Source of the DNA: JAZDEY01 sp043808325 [NCBI: Candidatus Eiseniibacteriota bacterium]
GTDB lineage: Bacteria; Arandabacterota; Arandabacteria; Arandabacterales
Assembly (NCBI GenBank): GCA_043808325.1
Contig: JAZDEY010000020.1
Span: 1 to 45,390 of the forward strand
DNA length: 45,390 nucleotides
Direction: 5' to 3'
The notes under the pieces were generated by a model. It made no database searches and was not told the DNA's origin. It saw only the letters and a list, made by a program, of their open reading frames with translations. The position numbers were made by a program, and so were the translations under genes. Of this stretch, positions 30,375-39,154 are shown one piece after another. The first letter of the stretch is position 1. Each line of letters starts with the position of its first letter.

Positions 30375-30460
30375 ACTCAACAAGCGTCTTGAGACGGGCG
30401 GCTACTGCGGCGTCACGGTTCTTGCGGTGGCAAGCGCCGCGCCGCCTTGCCCCACCACCC
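30375..30460 (+). repeat. attC-like structured repeat E
   Basis: ACTCAAC (30375-30381) fits RYYYAAC. It is followed by AAGCGTCTTGAGACGG, TGCGGCGTCACGG, the hairpin CTTGC-GGTG-GCAAG and CGCCGC, aligning well with repeat A. No clear GTTRRRY core follows. The right end is approximate. Confidence 0.45.
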
Positions 30461-30521
30461 AGCCACGCCGTCATCTGCCATATGAGTACTCAATCAGAGA
30501 CTTCTTCATGGGAGGTCTTCC

Positions 30522-32066
30522 GTGACTGATATCCTGCTGATCGTGACCCTCGTACTGCTCGTCGCCGCGGTGGCACTCCTGCTCATGCTCTTAAGGAAAG
30601 CGTCGCAAACCGATGCATCAGTGCTTGCTTCCCGTCTTGGTGCTTTCGAAAGCGCACAGGAGCGTACCGAGCGTGCGGTAAGAGAGGAAGTATCCCGGAG
30701 CAGAGATGAACTGGGCAAGGCGGCGCGAGAGCAGCGGCAGGAGCTTACCGGAGCTTTCAAGACCTTCGGTGATTCCGTGGTACAACGAATGATGGACGTT
30801 GCCAATATGCAAAAGGGGCAACTCGATGCTTTCTCCGGTCAGATTGCCTCCTTCGCCAAAGCCAGCGGCGAAAAGCTCGACGGTGTTCGTGTCGAATCCG
30901 CTACTGGAGCGAAGCAGCTTCGGGAAGAAGTCGTGACGACGCTGAAGAGCATCTCTGAGACGATGGCGAAAACAATGGGCGAGTTGGCCAATCTTCAGAA
31001 GGCCCAGCTTGAAGCCATGTCATCTGCGATTGGGAAGCTTTCGGATTCAAATGAGAAGAAACTGGAAGCGGTCAGGGTCACGGTGGAAGGTAAACTCCAA
31101 AGCATGCAGGTTGATAACGCCAAGCAGCTTGAACAAATGCGGCAGACCGTAGACGAGAAACTCCAGGGGACGCTTGAGAAGCGTTTGGGCGAGTCCTTCA
31201 AGCAGGTCAGCGAACGTCTGGAACTGGTACACAAGGGGCTTGGAGAGATGCAGACTCTTGCCACGGGTGTTGGCGACCTTAAGAGGGTGCTCACAAACGT
31301 CAAGACCCGCGGGACATGGGGTGAAGTGCAGCTTGGGGTGCTATTGGAGCAGGTGCTGAATCCCGATCAGTTCGCTGCGAACGTGGCCACGAAGGAAGGT
31401 GGCGAGCGTGTCGAGTTTGCGATAAAGCTGCCGGGACAAGCCGCTGACAAGGATGAGATCGTCTGGCTCCCGATTGATGCCAAGTTCCCTATCGAAGACT
31501 ATCAACGTCTGATCGAAGCTCAAGAGAGGGCCGACGTCGAAGCGGTGGAGGTGGCGGGAAAGCAGTTGGAGACCCGTGTCAAGGCCTGTGCAAGGGACAT
31601 CTGCGGGAGGTACTTGGACCCGCCAAAGACTACTGACTTCGGCATTCTATTCTTGCCCATAGAGGGGCTCTTTGCCGAAGTCATCCGCAGAACGGGTTTG
31701 ACCGAGGCTATCCAACGGGAGTGCCGCGTGGTCATCGCTGGCCCGACTACGCTGTGGTCCCTTCTGAGCAGCCTTCAGATGGGTTTCCGCACGCTTGCCA
31801 TCCAGAAGCGTTCTAGCGAGGTCTGGAACCTCCTTGCTGCGGTCAAGACCGAGTGGACGAAGTATGGCGCCGTTCTGGACGCAGTGCAAACGAAGCTGCA
31901 TCAGGCATCAGACACAATCGAAAGAGCCAAAGTGAGGTCAAGAGCCGTCGGCAGGAAGCTCAGGGATGTGCAAGAGCTTCCCGTTAGTGAGGCTACCGCC
32001 CTGCTGCCCCTTGATGCGCCGGAGGATGATAAGGGGGATGATGAGAGCGATGATGTGAGAGGCTGA
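30522..32066 (+). CDS. rmuC: RmuC family DNA recombination protein
   Basis: A 514-aa protein starting at GTG 30522, with GGGAGG and about 6 bases of spacing. An N-terminal membrane anchor (LLIVTLVLLVAAVALLLMLL) is followed by a long coiled coil (about 35-240). The RmuC domain comes next: LKRVLTNVKTRGTWGEVQLG, LLEQVLNPDQFAANV, WLPIDAKFPIEDYQRL, DFGILFLPIEGLFAEV and SSLQMGFRTLAIQKRSSE. RmuC has a PD-(D/E)XK-like fold and is linked to limiting recombination at inverted repeats and to anti-phage effects. Length fits the family. In this repeat-rich array it may be a passenger gene and not the only cellular copy. Identification is firm. Confidence 0.93.
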   Translation: MTDILLIVTLVLLVAAVALLLMLLRKASQTDASVLASRLGAFESAQERTERAVREEVSRSRDELGKAAREQRQELTGAFKTFGDSVVQRMMDVANMQKGQLDAFSGQIASFAKASGEKLDGVRVESATGAKQLREEVVTTLKSISETMAKTMGELANLQKAQLEAMSSAIGKLSDSNEKKLEAVRVTVEGKLQSMQVDNAKQLEQMRQTVDEKLQGTLEKRLGESFKQVSERLELVHKGLGEMQTLATGVGDLKRVLTNVKTRGTWGEVQLGVLLEQVLNPDQFAANVATKEGGERVEFAIKLPGQAADKDEIVWLPIDAKFPIEDYQRLIEAQERADVEAVEVAGKQLETRVKACARDICGRYLDPPKTTDFGILFLPIEGLFAEVIRRTGLTEAIQRECRVVIAGPTTLWSLLSSLQMGFRTLAIQKRSSEVWNLLAAVKTEWTKYGAVLDAVQTKLHQASDTIERAKVRSRAVGRKLRDVQELPVSEATALLPLDAPEDDKGDDESDDVRG

Positions 32067-32193
32067 TGGATTGTGGGCCCGCAGAGCATCTATTGGCGCT
32101 CAACCAATGCAGATAACAAGGCGGTCCCGGGACGGCAATTCCGCTGCGCTTCATAGCCGCAAGTGAGCCTCACCGTTGACATGACTTCCGATG

Positions 32194-32506
32194 TCAGGCC
32201 TCAGATGAACACTCTATTGCGAAGGTCTTTGGACTCTCGAAGCCGTCCTCCAGTATCCTCCGAAGCGCCTTCACCTGCTTGGCCGGGCACCAGCTGCGGC
32301 AGTTGGACAGCCATCGTTCATCCTCCCCCGGTCGCGGGTCCGCCTGTTTCCCCGCCTTGCCCCTCACTCGGATTGCTAGCATCACGCCATTCTACGATAA
32401 TTCTGGTCTGCTCGCCTGCCCCCCGTTCCTCTCTCAAGAACTCTTCCAGCCTGATAAGCTTGTCCAAGTCCGCGACGGTGACTTTGACCTTGCCCGCGGC
32501 TTGTAA
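32194..32506 (-). pseudogene. Truncated gene pair cut by leader L4
   Basis: The minus strand reads VKVTVADLDKLIRLEEFLRE, then TRIIVEWRDASNPSEGQGG, and stops. An overlapping frame continues with ERWLSNCRSWCPAKQVKALR and FESPKTFAIECSSEA, with its stop at 32194. Both look like real coding sequence, perhaps phage-type small proteins, but the first has no start: its upstream part is replaced by L4 from about 32496. The rest of 32067-32193 shows nothing clear. Confidence 0.5.
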
Positions 32507-32635
32507 GCGCTTTGACAGGCGCTTGAAAGTGTGATAATGGTGGGATAGCGGCTGTTGAGCTTTATCCGGTAGAAGAGCGGCCCAAACGCCCTTATCTGGA
32601 AACGATTTGAGCCGTAGTTAGCAAGGTATTAGGGA
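32496..32635 (+). repeat. Leader repeat L4 with promoter
   Basis: TTGACA (32512-32517), 17 bases, TAATGG (32535-32540), identical boxes to L3. The box GGTAGAA lies 27 bases after the -10, in place of GGCAGAG. The core at 32581-32624 ends in GTTAGCA, which complements the GCTAAC after the downstream gene. The L3-like sequence starts near GCGGCTTGTAAGCG, exactly where the minus-strand fragment is broken off. Confidence 0.7.
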
Positions 32636-32641
32636 GGGTGA

Positions 32642-33154
32642 ATGACAGGAAGGCCGCGTCCGGAGATACCAAGGTCCATTCAGGTCGAGGTTTTCTTTCG
32701 GGACCGCTGGCTCTGTCATCTCTGCCATCGCCCCACCGTGTTTGATCTCGCTTTCAAGTTCCTGTCAGAGATGGTCGATTCGGAGCTGCCGGGCGTACTG
32801 GTCGCGATGTACGACCTCCATCGGCGTCGCGACAAGGCCCCGTTGCTCGACGAGATTGGGGCGTGCCTCGACCACGTCGAGTCGTACGTTGGCGGCGGAG
32901 CACACGACATCAGCAACTTCGCCACCGCGTGCGCGCGGTGCAACGCGCGCAAGAGTGACCACACCAAGGACCAGTACTTGGAGATTAGCCGCCCATGGAA
33001 GGTGAGAGGACAGCACGGCGAGCCAGAGCATTGGGACGGCTTGGCCTCTCTATTCGTGATCCTAGCCAGACACTCAAACCGGCCGCTGACAGGAGCTGAG
33101 AAGGGCTGGCTGCGTGCATTCGAGGAGCACTATGCTCAAAGGGGTGTTCGCTAA
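32642..33154 (+). CDS. HNH endonuclease
   Basis: A 170-aa protein with GGGAGGGTGA before the ATG. It has the HNH signature: CHLC (C25, C28), the catalytic region LDHVESYVGGGAHDISNF with H78, and C97-C100-N101 with H107 in CARCNARKSDH. The zinc pair and the DHV...N...H order are typical of HNH nucleases with restriction-like or mobile-element roles. No extra domain is seen. It stands alone with its own leader and its stop touches repeat H, so it looks like a cassette passenger, perhaps for defence. Confidence 0.88.
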   Translation: MTGRPRPEIPRSIQVEVFFRDRWLCHLCHRPTVFDLAFKFLSEMVDSELPGVLVAMYDLHRRRDKAPLLDEIGACLDHVESYVGGGAHDISNFATACARCNARKSDHTKDQYLEISRPWKVRGQHGEPEHWDGLASLFVILARHSNRPLTGAEKGWLRAFEEHYAQRGVR

Positions 33155-33205
33155 CAGGGGCGTCGAGACGGACTGCGCTTCGCGCTGCCGCTGATGCCGA
33201 CGAAA
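33149..33205 (+). repeat. attC-like structured repeat H
   Basis: GCTAAC (33150-33155) overlaps the stop of the HNH gene. Then GGGGCGTCGAGACGG and the palindrome-rich TGCGCTTCGCGCTGCCGC follow, the latter able to form a GCGC-hairpin. This copy is shorter than A. The next gene starts inside it and no right core was found. The right end is approximate. Confidence 0.45.
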
Positions 33206-34144
33206 TCGCTTAGCACGATACTTGACAGGGATTTCGCGCGAGCTGGCGCGAGAGATGTGATCGACTTGATCTGCCCTCTCCTGCGTGAGCTAGTCAACCA
33301 CGCGACGCACGTATTTCAGCGCTCCCAGGCTGCCCCGGCGGAGCCCCCTGGCGTCGATGAGGACATTGCACCGCTGTGCCTATTTCGGACAGTGACGGAG
33401 TGCACTGACGCCGTCGAGGAGCTCATAGCGGAATCGTGCGGCTTCGGAACGCTCCCAGTGCTGCGAACCTCCTTTGAGGCGGTCGTGTCGCTTGAGTATT
33501 TGAATCATGGGGACTGTGCCAAGCGCGGACTCTGTTGGTTCTATGCGTATATTCGAGATCGCCGACGATCCTATCGTCTGCTTAGAAGCGCATCGCCGGA
33601 GGGACAGTCCTTTGACGAGGCGTGGAAACGTCAGTTCGGAGTGGCCTTTCATGAGCCGCCAGACGTGGACAAAGCCATCGCCAATCTCGATCGCCTGCTC
33701 TCGAAACCGCATCTAGCTCCGATAGATGCCGAGTTTCACCGGTTAAGGAGCGCACGGAGAAGTACGCCGAAATGGTACGCCCTGTTCAGAGGACCCACGA
33801 CCCTCAGAGATTTGGCAATATCGGTCAATCGCGAGGCTGACTATGAATTCCTGTATCGGTACTGGTCCAGTGTGGCACATGCGCATGACGCGTCCAGCCT
33901 CCTCACCGCATTGAGAGACGGTAGTCCAGGGTTTTGGAGCATGCGGTACCCTGGCCGCCTCCAGCAGGTCGCTCTCTGGGCCGCAGAATTCCAACTAAGT
34001 GCGACTCGGTCCATGCTCAAACGCTACCGCCCTACTGAAGAGATCACGCCCTGGTATCTTGCTGAGATAAAGCCGAAGATGGACAAACTCAGGAACGCCA
34101 AGTTCACAATGAATATTGTAGAGGAAGGGGAGTTTCCTGGCTGA
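33194..34144 (+). CDS. DUF5677 family protein
   Basis: A 316-aa protein with no clear ribosome site; the start is chosen as the first ATG and lies inside repeat H. The sequence LPVLRTSFEAVVSLEYLN, the YAYIRDRRRSYRLLRSASPE stretch and YRYWSSVAHAHDASSL are typical of DUF5677, helical proteins of about 250-320 aa. Their function is unknown; they are often found in accessory and defence regions. The protein is soluble with no signal peptide. The family call rests on pattern and length. Confidence 0.75.
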   Translation: MPTKSLSTILDRDFARAGARDVIDLICPLLRELVNHATHVFQRSQAAPAEPPGVDEDIAPLCLFRTVTECTDAVEELIAESCGFGTLPVLRTSFEAVVSLEYLNHGDCAKRGLCWFYAYIRDRRRSYRLLRSASPEGQSFDEAWKRQFGVAFHEPPDVDKAIANLDRLLSKPHLAPIDAEFHRLRSARRSTPKWYALFRGPTTLRDLAISVNREADYEFLYRYWSSVAHAHDASSLLTALRDGSPGFWSMRYPGRLQQVALWAAEFQLSATRSMLKRYRPTEEITPWYLAEIKPKMDKLRNAKFTMNIVEEGEFPG

Positions 34145-34240
34145 CCACCGGCGTGAGGCGCACGGATGCTGCGGCGTCAGGCTAGGATTGAGCGCCAAAT
34201 AAAGCTAGTCATGCCGGATCGGCATAGGCCGTGGTTAACC
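34139..34240 (+). repeat. attC-like structured repeat I
   Basis: GGCTGAC overlaps the stop of the DUF5677 gene; GAC replaces the usual AAC. TGCGGCGTCAGG follows, then a right part (CATGCCGGATCGGCATA, CCGTGGTTAACC) that aligns with the core of L1-L3. This copy links the two repeat families, because it joins an A-type left half to an L-type right half. Confidence 0.45.
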
Positions 34241-34249
34241 TGCTAAGGA

Positions 34250-37200
34250 ATGAGCCGCTTGAACATTGACTGGAATGCGATCAGGCCGCTGAACGGGGGA
34301 CGTGATAAGGGGTTTGAAGAGCTGTGTGCCCAATTGGCACGTGCCGAGAAGCCCGCTGGTTCGCGCTTTGAGCGGAAAGGGACTCCTGACGCTGGAGTCG
34401 AGTGCTACACCATCTTGCCCGACACCTCAGAGTGGGGATGGCAATCCAAGTACTTTGATGGGCTGGGGGACCCGCAGTGGTCTCAGATTGATGAGTCTGT
34501 CGACAAGGCCCTCGAGAAACACCCTCGGCTCGTGCGGTACTTCGTCTGCGTCCCATTCGATCTCCCGGACGGTCGCATCAAGGGGCGAAAGTCTGCGAAG
34601 GAGCGGTGGGACGATCACGTCAAGAAGTGGACCAAGTGGGCCTCCAAACGGAAGATGACGGTTGAGTTCGTCTACTGGGGCAGTCACGAGATGCTCGAGC
34701 GGTTGGCGCAGCCGCATAATGTTGGGCGTGTCCGTTTCTGGTTCGACGTACGGGGCTTCGACGGAGCCTGGTTCTCCGCGCGACTGGAGGAAGCACTGGG
34801 GACCGCAGGACCGCGCTACACCCCCCAGATTCACGTTGACCTGCCGATCGCCGGCGAGTTCGATGCATTCGGTCGGACGGAACGGTTCTTTGACTGCGTC
34901 AAGGCGTGTGCTCGGAAGGTCCGTGATAAGCTTCGGACTTTCGAGTACTCCGACCAGAATGTAGCCGCCGAGGCGAGCCTTGACGCCGCTGCAACCTCAC
35001 TGATCACAAAGGTCGAGGCAGTCCTGGCAGAACTTGCGGATGTCCAGTTTCAGCCCATTGGGCCCCTTCCGTTCTCGCAGATCGCTGGACAGGTCGCCGT
35101 CGCGGAGGAGGCTGCCGAGGAAGTCGAACGGTTCCTCTCCGAGCGCGAACGAGCGCATGATGCAGAGGCGTCTGCGAAGACCGGAACGACCTCGAGAGCG
35201 TCCTACCCGAGCAACCCTTTCAGGGAGCGGCGACTCCGTCTGTACAGCCTGTCAGCTGAGCTCAGAGAGGCGCGCGAAGCGCTGACGCACGCTGACCGCA
35301 CCGCGAGCGGTGCGCTGATGCTCCTTCGCGGCGATGCGGGCACAGGCAAGACCCACCTTCTATGCGACGTGGCTCGCCAACGTGTTGCCGCGAATCGGCC
35401 GACGGTACTTCTCCTCGGCCAGCGCTTCGTAAGCAACGATGCGCCGTGGACGCAGGCGCTTCAACATCTCGACTTGGCCGGCCTTTCCGCTGAAGAGTTC
35501 GTCGGCGCTCTCGAGTCAGCGGCGCAGGCTGCGGGCTCTCGCGCTCTTGTCCTGATCGACGCGATCAACGAGGGCTCGGGCCGGGTCATCTGGCCGAACC
35601 ACTTGGCTGCCTTTCTCGCCCACCTCGAGCGATCTCTATGGGTTGGTGTGGTGCTCTCGGTTCGTTCGTCCTATGAAGAAATCGTCGTCCCCGAGGCGGT
35701 GCGAGAACGTGCCGCTGTGGTGACGCACAACGGGTTCATGGATCACGAATACGATGCCACTCGAACATTCTTCGTTCACTACGGCCTGGAGCTGCCCTCG
35801 ACTCCACTTCTCGCGCCGGAGTTTCGCAACCCGTTCTTTCTCAAGACCCTGTGTGAGGGCCTCCGCACGAAGGGGGAGCGACGGCTGCCGCGCGGCTTCC
35901 ACGGCATCACCGCCGTGTTCGATCTGTACCTATCTGCGATCAACCAGCGCTTGGCGTCAGCCCTTGGCTTCGATCCCAGAACTCCGCTCGTCCGGCAGGC
36001 CCTGGAGGCTGTATCCAAGGTACTCGTCGATTCCGGAAAGCGGTGGCTGACGTTGGCGAAGGCAGGGGAGATCATAAACTCCCAGCTTCCTGACCGTGAG
36101 TTCGAGCAGTCTCTTTATCGCGGCTTGGTCGTTGAAGGTGTCTTGGTCGAGGATGCGGTACGTCGCCAAGACGCAGACCGAGATGAGATCGTCTTCGTTG
36201 CCTACGACCGCTTCGTCGATCATCTGGCTGCCAGGACGTTGCTCGATAGACATCTCGACGCCGGTAACCCAGCGTCTGCCTTCGCTGCAGGAGGTGCCCT
36301 GGCGTTCCTGGCCGACAAGAAGCAGTACGTGCCACCTGGACTCCTCGAAGCCATGTGCATCCAGATTCCTGAGCGTACCGGTCAGGAGATAATCGCTCTC
36401 GCCCCCGCGATCTCGGAGCGCTGGGAAATCGGTGATGCCTTTCGGCAGAGCCTGGTGTGGCGCGCGCTCAACGCCTTTTCGGATGGCACATGTGAGGCGC
36501 TGAACAAGCTCAGTCGAAATGACCACGACTTACGCGACACGTTGGACGTGCTGCTGACTGTGGCCACGTTTCCAGGCCACCCGCTCAACGCGACCTTCCT
36601 CGACCGGCGGTTGCGCAAGGACGCCATGCCTGAACGCGACGCCTGGTGGAGCACCTACCTTCACGCAGCGTGCGGTGGCCGTGGCGCCGTCGATAGGCTC
36701 GTGGACTGGGCATCCTCAGTGATACCGGATACCACCATCGACGACGAAACGGTAGACCTTTGCGCGATTACGCTTGCCTGGATGCTCACAACATCGAATC
36801 GATTCCTCCGCGACCGGGCCACCAAGGCTCTCGTGAGCCTGCTGACTGGCCGAATGCTTGCGGTCGGACGGCTCGTCGAGCGGTTCACCGATGTCGACGA
36901 CCCCTACGTGGTGGAACGCATTTACGCCGTCGCGTACGGAACTTCTACGCGATGCCACGATCCCCATGAAGTCGGTGCCCTAGCGGAACGAGTGTACGCC
37001 CGCATGTTCGCTGCCGGCGCTCCTCCGCCACATATCTTGCTCCGAGATTACGCGCGCGGAGTTGTCGAGCGTGCTCTGTACCTCGGATCAAAGGTTCAGG
37101 TCGACGCAAGTCATATTCGACCGCCGTACAAGAGCCAGTGGCCCACGATTCCGACAGAGGAGGACATCAAACCGTTCCTCCCGGATTGGTCGCGGGGCTC

Positions 37201-38935
37201 CCATGACAGCGGGGACCTTGAGTGGTCTCGCAACTGTATCGGGAGCTCTGTGCTGGACGGTGACTTCGCACACTATGTAATCGGGTCGAGTTCGAGCAGC
37301 TGGCTATCACTGGGGCTCGAAGACCCGGCTTGGAAACCGCCTGAGCGACCCGAGGATCAACTACGCGCTCTTGCCTCCGAATTCTCGGACGAAGAGAGAA
37401 ACGCCTGGAAAGCATTCAACGCAGCAGAGGCTGCACTCCAGGCAGCCTCATACTCGTTTCTCGCCGGTTGGTTCGCTCAACGCGGAATGGGTGCGAATGG
37501 CGATGCCGAACTCTCGGACGTTGATGCACTGAAGCAGTGGCTTGGGAAATCCCACTCTCAAGAGATTGCGGCCTTGGAGGCGAAGATAGGGCAGGCGCAC
37601 GATGTGCTCTACGCCGCACTCACGAAGCAGCATGCAAGGAGGCTGGAGGAAATCCTTACGGCGAAGGAGGCCTATCACGACACACGGCGGCCTCCGCGCC
37701 TCGAGCTTCGCCAGATCCAGCGGTACATCCTTCGACGTGTCTTCGAGCTCGGATGGACCACCGAGCGCTTCGGGCACTTCGACCGCTTCTCGGTTGGCTA
37801 CCATGATCGCGAAGCGTCGAAGGCCGAGCGGATCGGGAAAAAGTACCAGTGGATCGCTTGGCACGAAATCATGGCGCTTGTGGCCGATCATTTCCAGTAC
37901 CGCGAGGAGCTCCGCGAAGAGGGTGGGGACCAAGCCTACGACGGCCCATGGCAGGCCGACTTCCGCGATATTGATCCCTCGTGCACAATCCGGTCCTTGC
38001 GGGGGGGGACCTCATGGGAAGGTCACTCTCCTTCATGGTGGGGCGCAGCGCCGTATGGCAACTGGGGCTCTCCCGGCGATCCGAGAGGGTGGGTGGTTCG
38101 CTGCGACGATCTTCCTGATCTCGCGGATCTGCTAATCGTCACGAACCCTGAGGACACGTCGCGCTGGATCAGTGCACAGGGCTATCTCATCTGGCGGCAG
38201 CAACCGCCGGCGGATAAGGAGTCGACCGACGTCGAGCTGCGCGAGCTGTGGCTGCTGTGCACCGGCTATCTGATTCGGACGGAAGACGCCGAGCCATTCG
38301 TAAAGTGGGCTGAAGGCATCGATTTCTGGGGACGCTGGATGCCGGACCCGGCACAGGTCTGCCGGATGTTTCTCGGTGAGCACGGTTGGGCACCGGCGTC
38401 TCGATACTTCCAACAGCAGTACTTCGGCGATGCCGGAGAGACGCAGTCTGGCCACGGATGCCCGACGAGCATGCGCACAGTCGCGTTCAAGTACCTTCGC
38501 GAGGCGAGTGGCGTCGACCGCTCGGTGGACGAGAGCTACACCCTTCGTCTCCCCGCAGCCGAACTCGTGGCCGGAATGGCGCTTCGCTGGGTTGGGAACG
38601 GTGCGGACTTCGTGAACACTGAGGGGCGGCTCGCTGCGTTTGACCCAACCGTCCACGCGGCTGGCCCAAGCGTGCTTCTTCTTCGGGAAGAACTGCTGCA
38701 GGAGTTTCTTGCACGAGAGAAACTGACCGTCTGCTGGACTGTGTTGGGAGAGAAGCGCGTTCTCGCGCCCGGGTTCAGTCCGGGCCATCGCTATCCGGCG
38801 CTCCGGATGTCAGGAGCATATGTGCTCGCGGACAAAGGGTTGGTCGGCTTCCTAAAGTGCACACTCGATGATCCGGACACAAAGGAGACCTCCTCCCCTC
38901 CAAGAGTCCTTGCATTCATCCGGAGCCCTGTGTGA
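34250..38935 (+). CDS. STAND NTPase with N-terminal Mrr/Cap4-like nuclease (Avs-like defence protein)
   Basis: 1561 aa; ATG 34250 follows AAGGA with almost no gap, so the TTG at 34259 is a rival start. Residues 1-190 look like a PD-(D/E)XK nuclease of the Mrr/Cap4 type: FEELCAQLARAEKP, GTPDAGVECYTI (D47, E51) and EWGWQSKYF (Q65, K67). A P-loop follows: Walker A GDAGTGKTHLL (about 362-372) and Walker B LVLIDAINEG (about 432-441). A long helical C-terminus (about 600-1561) fits a repeat sensor, as in STAND proteins. The plan of nuclease, STAND ATPase and sensor matches Avs antiviral proteins, which detect phage proteins and then cut DNA. It is a single-gene unit flanked by repeats I and J. Assignment to a named Avs type is not possible from sequence reading alone. 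Confidence 0.8.
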   Translation: MSRLNIDWNAIRPLNGGRDKGFEELCAQLARAEKPAGSRFERKGTPDAGVECYTILPDTSEWGWQSKYFDGLGDPQWSQIDESVDKALEKHPRLVRYFVCVPFDLPDGRIKGRKSAKERWDDHVKKWTKWASKRKMTVEFVYWGSHEMLERLAQPHNVGRVRFWFDVRGFDGAWFSARLEEALGTAGPRYTPQIHVDLPIAGEFDAFGRTERFFDCVKACARKVRDKLRTFEYSDQNVAAEASLDAAATSLITKVEAVLAELADVQFQPIGPLPFSQIAGQVAVAEEAAEEVERFLSERERAHDAEASAKTGTTSRASYPSNPFRERRLRLYSLSAELREAREALTHADRTASGALMLLRGDAGTGKTHLLCDVARQRVAANRPTVLLLGQRFVSNDAPWTQALQHLDLAGLSAEEFVGALESAAQAAGSRALVLIDAINEGSGRVIWPNHLAAFLAHLERSLWVGVVLSVRSSYEEIVVPEAVRERAAVVTHNGFMDHEYDATRTFFVHYGLELPSTPLLAPEFRNPFFLKTLCEGLRTKGERRLPRGFHGITAVFDLYLSAINQRLASALGFDPRTPLVRQALEAVSKVLVDSGKRWLTLAKAGEIINSQLPDREFEQSLYRGLVVEGVLVEDAVRRQDADRDEIVFVAYDRFVDHLAARTLLDRHLDAGNPASAFAAGGALAFLADKKQYVPPGLLEAMCIQIPERTGQEIIALAPAISERWEIGDAFRQSLVWRALNAFSDGTCEALNKLSRNDHDLRDTLDVLLTVATFPGHPLNATFLDRRLRKDAMPERDAWWSTYLHAACGGRGAVDRLVDWASSVIPDTTIDDETVDLCAITLAWMLTTSNRFLRDRATKALVSLLTGRMLAVGRLVERFTDVDDPYVVERIYAVAYGTSTRCHDPHEVGALAERVYARMFAAGAPPPHILLRDYARGVVERALYLGSKVQVDASHIRPPYKSQWPTIPTEEDIKPFLPDWSRGSHDSGDLEWSRNCIGSSVLDGDFAHYVIGSSSSSWLSLGLEDPAWKPPERPEDQLRALASEFSDEERNAWKAFNAAEAALQAASYSFLAGWFAQRGMGANGDAELSDVDALKQWLGKSHSQEIAALEAKIGQAHDVLYAALTKQHARRLEEILTAKEAYHDTRRPPRLELRQIQRYILRRVFELGWTTERFGHFDRFSVGYHDREASKAERIGKKYQWIAWHEIMALVADHFQYREELREEGGDQAYDGPWQADFRDIDPSCTIRSLRGGTSWEGHSPSWWGAAPYGNWGSPGDPRGWVVRCDDLPDLADLLIVTNPEDTSRWISAQGYLIWRQQPPADKESTDVELRELWLLCTGYLIRTEDAEPFVKWAEGIDFWGRWMPDPAQVCRMFLGEHGWAPASRYFQQQYFGDAGETQSGHGCPTSMRTVAFKYLREASGVDRSVDESYTLRLPAAELVAGMALRWVGNGADFVNTEGRLAAFDPTVHAAGPSVLLLREELLQEFLAREKLTVCWTVLGEKRVLAPGFSPGHRYPALRMSGAYVLADKGLVGFLKCTLDDPDTKETSSPPRVLAFIRSPV

Positions 38936-39004
38936 GGCGCCGACTGCGGTGGACGCTATGTCTGCTTGGAGGGAGCGTGGAAACGCATCGGTAAACCCGG
39001 AGCA

Positions 39005-39061
39005 GCCTAACAGCCTGTTGCAGCAGACGGCGCTGCGCGCTGGTTGAAGCCGTAACGTATG
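39005..39061 (+). repeat. attC-like structured repeat J, end of the array
   Basis: GCCTAAC (39005-39011) fits RYYYAAC exactly. It is followed by AGCCTGTTGCAGCAGACGG, CGCTGCGCGC and GTTGAAGCCG, which can form a hairpin. It follows the 1561-aa gene and is the last such repeat before the chromosome-like region. The right end is approximate. Confidence 0.45.
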
Positions 39062-39154
39062 CGCCCTGCTACTCTATCCATAGTGGCCAGTAAACGGGGG
39101 AAGGTCACCCTCCACCGAAACAAAGTGCCAATATTAGCACAAAGCGGTGGGTTA

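Noticed and set aside
38132-38788. Minus-strand open frame of 218 codons
   Set aside because: A shadow of the STAND gene, like several others in 34-39 kb.
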